Source: an uncultured Clostridia bacterium (GTDB lineage: Bacteria; Bacillota; Clostridia; Lachnospirales; Anaerotignaceae). From it: a DNA stretch of 9,543 nt. Location of the stretch: contig CALFPN010000142.1 in the NCBI GenBank assembly GCA_937919015.1, positions 1 through 9,543 of the forward strand, written 5' to 3'. Of this stretch, positions 6,586 through 9,543 are shown one piece after another; position 1 is the first letter of the stretch, and each line of letters starts with the position of its first letter. The translations under genes and the position numbers were made by a program. The notes under the pieces were generated by a model. The model was not told the DNA's origin. It worked only from the letters and a program-made list of their open reading frames with translations, and did no database searches.

Positions 6586-7766
6586 GCCTGAATGATACAC
6601 CACTGGCAAATCGGATACATATCGGTATTTTTGGCAGAAGAAATGCGGGGAAATCCAGCATCATCAATGCCATGACGGGGCAGAGCCTTGCCATTGTTTC
6701 TGATGTGGCAGGCACCACTACAGACCCTGTTCTGAAAGCCATGGAGCTGCTGCCTTTGGGGCCTGTAGTTATCATCGATACACCCGGGCTGGATGATGAA
6801 GGGGAGCTGGGACTGATGCGGGTACAGAAGGCGTACCAGATTTTGAATAAAACGGATATTGCCGTTGTTGTCATCGATGGTTCTGTGGGCGTGACAGAGG
6901 AAGACGAAAAGATCCTCGAACGGATCAAAGAGAAAAACATTCCCTATGTAGTTGCAAAAAATAAAATGGATCTGTGGGAGGATACAGCAGAAGAAGATGA
7001 AAATACGATCTCTGTTTCCGCTGCAACGGGGCAGAATATTTATGAATTAAAAGAATTGATTGCAAGACAAGTACCGAAAGGAAATGACAGCCGAAAGATT
7101 GTCAGTGATCTTCTGCAGCCTAATGATTTTGTGGTGCTGGTCGTTCCCATCGATTCCGCAGCACCGAAAGGCAGATTGATTTTGCCCCAGCAGCAGACCA
7201 TTCGGGATGTGCTGGAAGCGGGGGCTTCTGCCATTGTGACAAGGGACAGTGAACTGGAAGATACCTTGAACGCTCTTGGGAAAAAGCCGAAATTAGTCAT
7301 TACGGACAGTCAGGTGTTCGGAAAGGTTTCCAAAATCGTTCCCGCCGATGTAGAATTGACTTCCTTTTCCATCCTGATGGCAAGATATAAAGGGGATCTG
7401 GAAGCCAATGTAAAAGGTGCAAGGGCACTGGAAAATCTGCAGGATGGAGATAAGGTGCTGATTTCCGAAGGCTGTACCCATCATCGTCAGTGTGAAGATA
7501 TCGGCACCGTGAAAATGCCCCGTTGGATACAGGAATATACGGGAAAACAGCTGGAGTTTCATTTTACCAGCGGTACGGAATTTCCGTTGAAGCTGACAGA
7601 ATATGCGCTGATCGTGCATTGCGGCGGGTGTACGCTGAATGAAAGGGAGATGCAATATCGCCTGAAATGTGCGGAAGACCAGAAAATTCCCATGACGAAT
7701 TACGGTATATGCATTGCTTACATAAACGGGATTCTGGAAAGATGCATCCGCCTGCTTGGAATCTGA
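6582..7766 (+). CDS. hydF: [FeFe]-hydrogenase H-cluster maturation GTPase HydF
   Basis: HydF is the GTPase and scaffold that receives the diiron subcluster made by HydE and HydG and delivers it to apo-hydrogenase. This protein is 394 aa, the usual family length. The N-terminal Era/TrmE-like GTPase domain shows the P-loop GRRNAGKSS (18-26), GTTTDP (44-49), DTPG (66-69), NKMD (127-130) and a G5-like SAAT. A middle dimerisation domain follows. The C-terminal cluster domain carries the HydF signature CxH (C298, H300), then 45 residues, then HCxxC (H346, C347, C350), which binds the [4Fe-4S] cluster. The start is a GTG whose last two bases lie inside the hydE stop (GTGA overlap), with AAGGAGGG about 6-8 bases upstream, so translation is coupled to hydE. 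hydG is not in this operon within the window. No clear terminator follows, so some read-through into the next gene is possible. Confidence 0.96.
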   Translation: MSLNDTPLANRIHIGIFGRRNAGKSSIINAMTGQSLAIVSDVAGTTTDPVLKAMELLPLGPVVIIDTPGLDDEGELGLMRVQKAYQILNKTDIAVVVIDGSVGVTEEDEKILERIKEKNIPYVVAKNKMDLWEDTAEEDENTISVSAATGQNIYELKELIARQVPKGNDSRKIVSDLLQPNDFVVLVVPIDSAAPKGRLILPQQQTIRDVLEAGASAIVTRDSELEDTLNALGKKPKLVITDSQVFGKVSKIVPADVELTSFSILMARYKGDLEANVKGARALENLQDGDKVLISEGCTHHRQCEDIGTVKMPRWIQEYTGKQLEFHFTSGTEFPLKLTEYALIVHCGGCTLNEREMQYRLKCAEDQKIPMTNYGICIAYINGILERCIRLLGI

Positions 7767-7788
7767 ATAGAAAAACGATGAAATTTTC

Positions 7789-7817
7789 TTGAACGTGCAA
7801 TAGAATTGTGATAAATT
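7789..7817 (+). promoter_or_regulatory. Promoter of the OhrR-like gene
   Basis: TTGAAC (7789-7794), 17 bases of spacer, then TAAATT (7812-7817). This is a good sigma-A type match 51 bases upstream of the start codon. An OhrR-box-like sequence lies in the spacer, which fits self-repression. Confidence 0.6.
7796..7810 (+). promoter_or_regulatory. OhrR-box-like operator 1 (in promoter spacer)
   Basis: The sequence contains the inverted repeat CAAT-AGA-ATTG and agrees at 11 of 15 positions with the Bacillus subtilis OhrR half operator TACAATTAAATTGTA, quoted from memory. It sits between the -35 and -10 of the regulator's own promoter, where a bound repressor would block RNA polymerase. Binding is inferred. 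Confidence 0.45.
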
Positions 7818-7826
7818 AAACAGAAA

Positions 7827-7841
7827 CATAATCAAATTGTG
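7827..7841 (+). promoter_or_regulatory. OhrR-box-like operator 2 (downstream of -10)
   Basis: A second copy of AATTGTGA (7835-7842) repeats the one at 7804-7811 exactly, 31 bases apart, close to three helical turns. The surrounding 15 bases also match the Bacillus half operator, as recalled, at 11 positions. It lies just after the expected transcription start. It is weaker as an inverted repeat than site 1. Confidence 0.35.
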
Positions 7842-7867
7842 AGATTGCATGCTCGAGGGGGCTTTTT

Positions 7868-8326
7868 ATGGAACATCATAAATACGATGTATTGAAAATA
7901 CAGAATCAGCTTTGTTTTCCATTATATGTTTGTGCGAAGGAAACCATCCGTCTCTATAAACCTTTTCTGGATGAATTGGAATTGACCTATACCCAGTATA
8001 TTGCCATGATGGTGCTATGGGAGAAAAAGCGACTAACTGTAAAAGAGTTGGGAAAGGTGTTGTATCTGGATTCCGGTACGCTGACGCCGCTTTTGAAAAA
8101 ACTGGAGGCAAAAGGGCTTTTGATTAGAGAACGTTCCAAAGAGGATGAAAGAAATCTGTTTATTTCTCTAACGGAAGAGGGAAAAGCTCTGAGAGATGAA
8201 GCTCTCCATATTCCCGGCGAATTGGAAAAATGCGTGGAGCTGGATCAGGAAGAACGAGTAACTTTGTATAAGCTGTTGTATAAGCTTTTGACCTATGTGG
8301 AAAAAGAAGAAAAAAGCGAAAAATGA
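7868..8326 (+). CDS. OhrR-like MarR family regulator (organic peroxide sensor)
   Basis: A 152-aa winged-helix repressor closest to OhrR, which senses organic hydroperoxides through one N-terminal cysteine. That cysteine is C16 in NQLCFPLY, matching Cys15 of B. subtilis OhrR in the same context, and the partner tyrosines in LYKP and LTYTQY are kept. A second Cys (C22) lies six residues on. The DNA-binding part has the classic LTVKELGKVLYLDSGTLTPL recognition-helix region and the KEDERN wing. The ATG at 7868 has GAGGGGG 6 bases upstream. The gene has its own promoter with two operator-like repeats and is closed by a terminator. No ohr-type peroxidase gene is adjacent in the window, so its regulon other than itself is unknown; the neighbouring hydrogenase maturation operon or radical SAM gene are possible but unproven targets. 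OhrR subfamily membership is well supported; the physiological inducer is inferred. Confidence 0.9.
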   Translation: MEHHKYDVLKIQNQLCFPLYVCAKETIRLYKPFLDELELTYTQYIAMMVLWEKKRLTVKELGKVLYLDSGTLTPLLKKLEAKGLLIRERSKEDERNLFISLTEEGKALRDEALHIPGELEKCVELDQEERVTLYKLLYKLLTYVEKEEKSEK

Positions 8327-8333
8327 TTTTTGG

Positions 8334-8362
8334 GCAGTACACTTTGTGCTGCTTTTTTCTTT
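8334..8362 (+). terminator. Intrinsic terminator after the OhrR-like gene
   Basis: GCAGTACA (8334-8341) pairs with TGTGCTGC (8345-8352), eight pairs including one G-U, around a 3-nt loop. TTTTTTCTTT follows. It lies 7 bases past the regulator's stop codon. Confidence 0.83.
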
Positions 8363-8372
8363 GCAGATTTTA

Positions 8373-8381
8373 TGGTATGAT
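8373..8381 (+). promoter_or_regulatory. Extended -10 promoter of the DUF4080 radical SAM gene
   Basis: TGGTATGAT gives an extended -10 (TG, one base, TATGAT). A -35 at 17 bases would fall in the T run of the preceding terminator and is poor. It lies 39 bases upstream of the GTG start and follows the terminator, so this gene is probably its own transcription unit. Confidence 0.45.
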
Positions 8382-8420
8382 AGCAAAGGAAAAATCATCG
8401 ATAAGAAATGAGGAAAGAAA

Positions 8421-9543
8421 GTGAAGAAAATCGTTCTTGCGGCACTCAATGCCAAATATATCCACTCTAATCTGGCATTGCGTTATCTGAGCCGTTTTCA
8501 GGATAATGATAAAAAACATCATATCATCACCAGAGAGTTTACCATCAACCAGCGGCCTGATTTTATTGTGGAGGAACTGTTTCGCCTGCAGCCGGATGTG
8601 ATTCTGTTCTCTGCTTATATCTGGAATGTGGAGACACTGCGTCAGCTGTGCCCGCTTCTGAAAAAGATCATGCCGCACTGTATCATCGGTTTTGGCGGGC
8701 CGGAGGTCAGCTATGAAAGCGAAACCTTTCTGCGGGAAAATCCGGCGGTGGATATCGTCATGCGGGGGGAAGGAGAATTGGTCTTTACCAAACTGCTGGA
8801 ACATTGGGATGATGGCGTTCCTGTCGATCTTTCTGAAATTGGCAGTCTGACCCTCCGAAAAGATGGGGAAATTCTTTCCACCATGCAGGAGGAACCTCTG
8901 GATTTGGCGTTGCTTCCATTCCCTTATGAAGAAGATCTCAGTGATATCAAAAATCAGATCATCTATTATGAATCCTCCCGTGGTTGCCCTTATCAGTGCG
9001 GTTATTGCCTTTCTTCCGTAGAACAGGGCGTACGATTTGTTCCTCTGGAAAAAGTTTTGCCTGATCTGCAGAAGTTTCTGGATGCAAAGGTGCCGCAGGT
9101 GAAATTTATCGACAGAACCTTTAACTGCAGGAAAAGCCATGCTATGGCTATCTGGAAATATCTACACGAAAATGATAACGGCGTGACCAATTTCCATTTT
9201 GAAATTACAGCGGATATCATCGACTGGGAAGCCATCGATTTTTTGAAAACCGTGCGAAAAGGATTGTTTCAGTTTGAGATCGGCGTGCAGTCCACCAATC
9301 CCCACACCATCCATGCTATCAATCGCACTGTGGATTTTGAAAAGCTTTCCGGTATCGTAAAACAGATCAAGGCGGGCGGAAATATCCATCAGCATCTCGA
9401 CCTGATTGCCGGTTTGCCTCATGAGGATTATGCTTCCTTTGGCCGCTCCTTCAATGATGTGTATGGTCTGGAACCGGAACAGCTGCAGCTGGGTTTTCTG
9501 AAAGTGTTGAAGGGTTCCATGCTCCATCAAAAACAGAAGGAAA
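8421..9543 (+). CDS. B12-binding domain radical SAM protein, DUF4080 type (3' end outside window)
   Basis: The first 374 residues of a radical SAM protein, open at the right edge. The start is GTG with GAGGAAAG upstream (8410-8417); the in-phase translation begins MKKIVLAALNAKYIHSNLA, the usual opening of DUF4080 proteins. Residues 1 to about 130 form a cobalamin-binding-like Rossmann domain (VILFSAYIWN, IIGFGGPEVS, IVMRGEGE). It lacks the DxHxxG histidine loop of classical B12 domains, so if cobalamin binds, it would be without that His ligand. The radical SAM domain follows, with CxxxCxxC at C189, C193 and C196 (RGCPYQCGYC), then VKFIDRTFN, FHFEITADI, FEIGVQS and LDLIAGLP, all typical of the B12-binding/MiaB-like branch. 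The DUF4080 tail lies outside the window. Substrate and product are not known for this subfamily as far as I can tell. It has its own promoter after the regulator's terminator. Confidence 0.9.
   Translation, partial: MKKIVLAALNAKYIHSNLALRYLSRFQDNDKKHHIITREFTINQRPDFIVEELFRLQPDVILFSAYIWNVETLRQLCPLLKKIMPHCIIGFGGPEVSYESETFLRENPAVDIVMRGEGELVFTKLLEHWDDGVPVDLSEIGSLTLRKDGEILSTMQEEPLDLALLPFPYEEDLSDIKNQIIYYESSRGCPYQCGYCLSSVEQGVRFVPLEKVLPDLQKFLDAKVPQVKFIDRTFNCRKSHAMAIWKYLHENDNGVTNFHFEITADIIDWEAIDFLKTVRKGLFQFEIGVQSTNPHTIHAINRTVDFEKLSGIVKQIKAGGNIHQHLDLIAGLPHEDYASFGRSFNDVYGLEPEQLQLGFLKVLKGSMLHQKQKE

Noticed and set aside
7767..7795. Terminator for the hyd operon after hydF
   Set aside because: Only a loose GAAAA/TTTTC pairing is seen, with no GC stem or proper U tract after it. 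Not called.
8370..9140. A - strand frame of 256 codons opposite the DUF4080 gene
   Set aside because: The + strand GTG-started frame has the complete radical SAM motif and runs through the whole region; the - frame has no recognisable domain.

Overview
The window reads as a chromosomal segment from an anaerobic Firmicute of the class Clostridia, probably Lachnospirales-like. The reasons are mid-to-low G+C, strong AGGAGG-type ribosome binding sites, stem-plus-U-tract terminators, [FeFe]-hydrogenase maturation genes and several oxygen-sensitive radical SAM enzymes. The genus cannot be fixed from the sequence. I see no mobile element, CRISPR array, tRNA or rRNA.

Left part (1-2410, + strand): the 3' portion of a YgiQ-family radical SAM gene, closed by a strong terminator. 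It is followed by a single gene for an exported lipoprotein with a ComEC-like metallo-beta-lactamase fold and a C-terminal Cys-rich (Ada-like) metal-binding module. A hairpin with A/T tracts on both sides then serves this gene and the convergent operon that follows.

Middle part (2450-5076, - strand): a complete ABC importer of the SsuABC/TauABC/NMT1 type, in the order permease, ATPase, lipoprotein substrate-binding protein. It is preceded by an extended -10 promoter and a long leader. The leader folds into an aptamer-like two-stem element followed by an intrinsic terminator, with a possible antiterminator pairing. This looks like a riboswitch whose class I could not assign, and it is the best candidate here for something undescribed.

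Right-centre part (5194-7766, + strand): a divergently transcribed operon with a TM1266-type small regulator, hydE and hydF. HydE and HydF help build the H-cluster of [FeFe]-hydrogenase. hydG and the hydrogenase itself are not in the window.

Right part (7789-9543, + strand): an OhrR-like MarR regulator with the peroxide-sensing cysteine and two OhrR-box-like sequences at its own promoter, then a terminator. Last comes a GTG-started B12-binding-domain radical SAM protein (DUF4080 type) that runs off the end. The theme is anaerobic Fe-S/radical chemistry next to a peroxide sensor. The genes form separate transcription units, and I infer no single pathway joining them.
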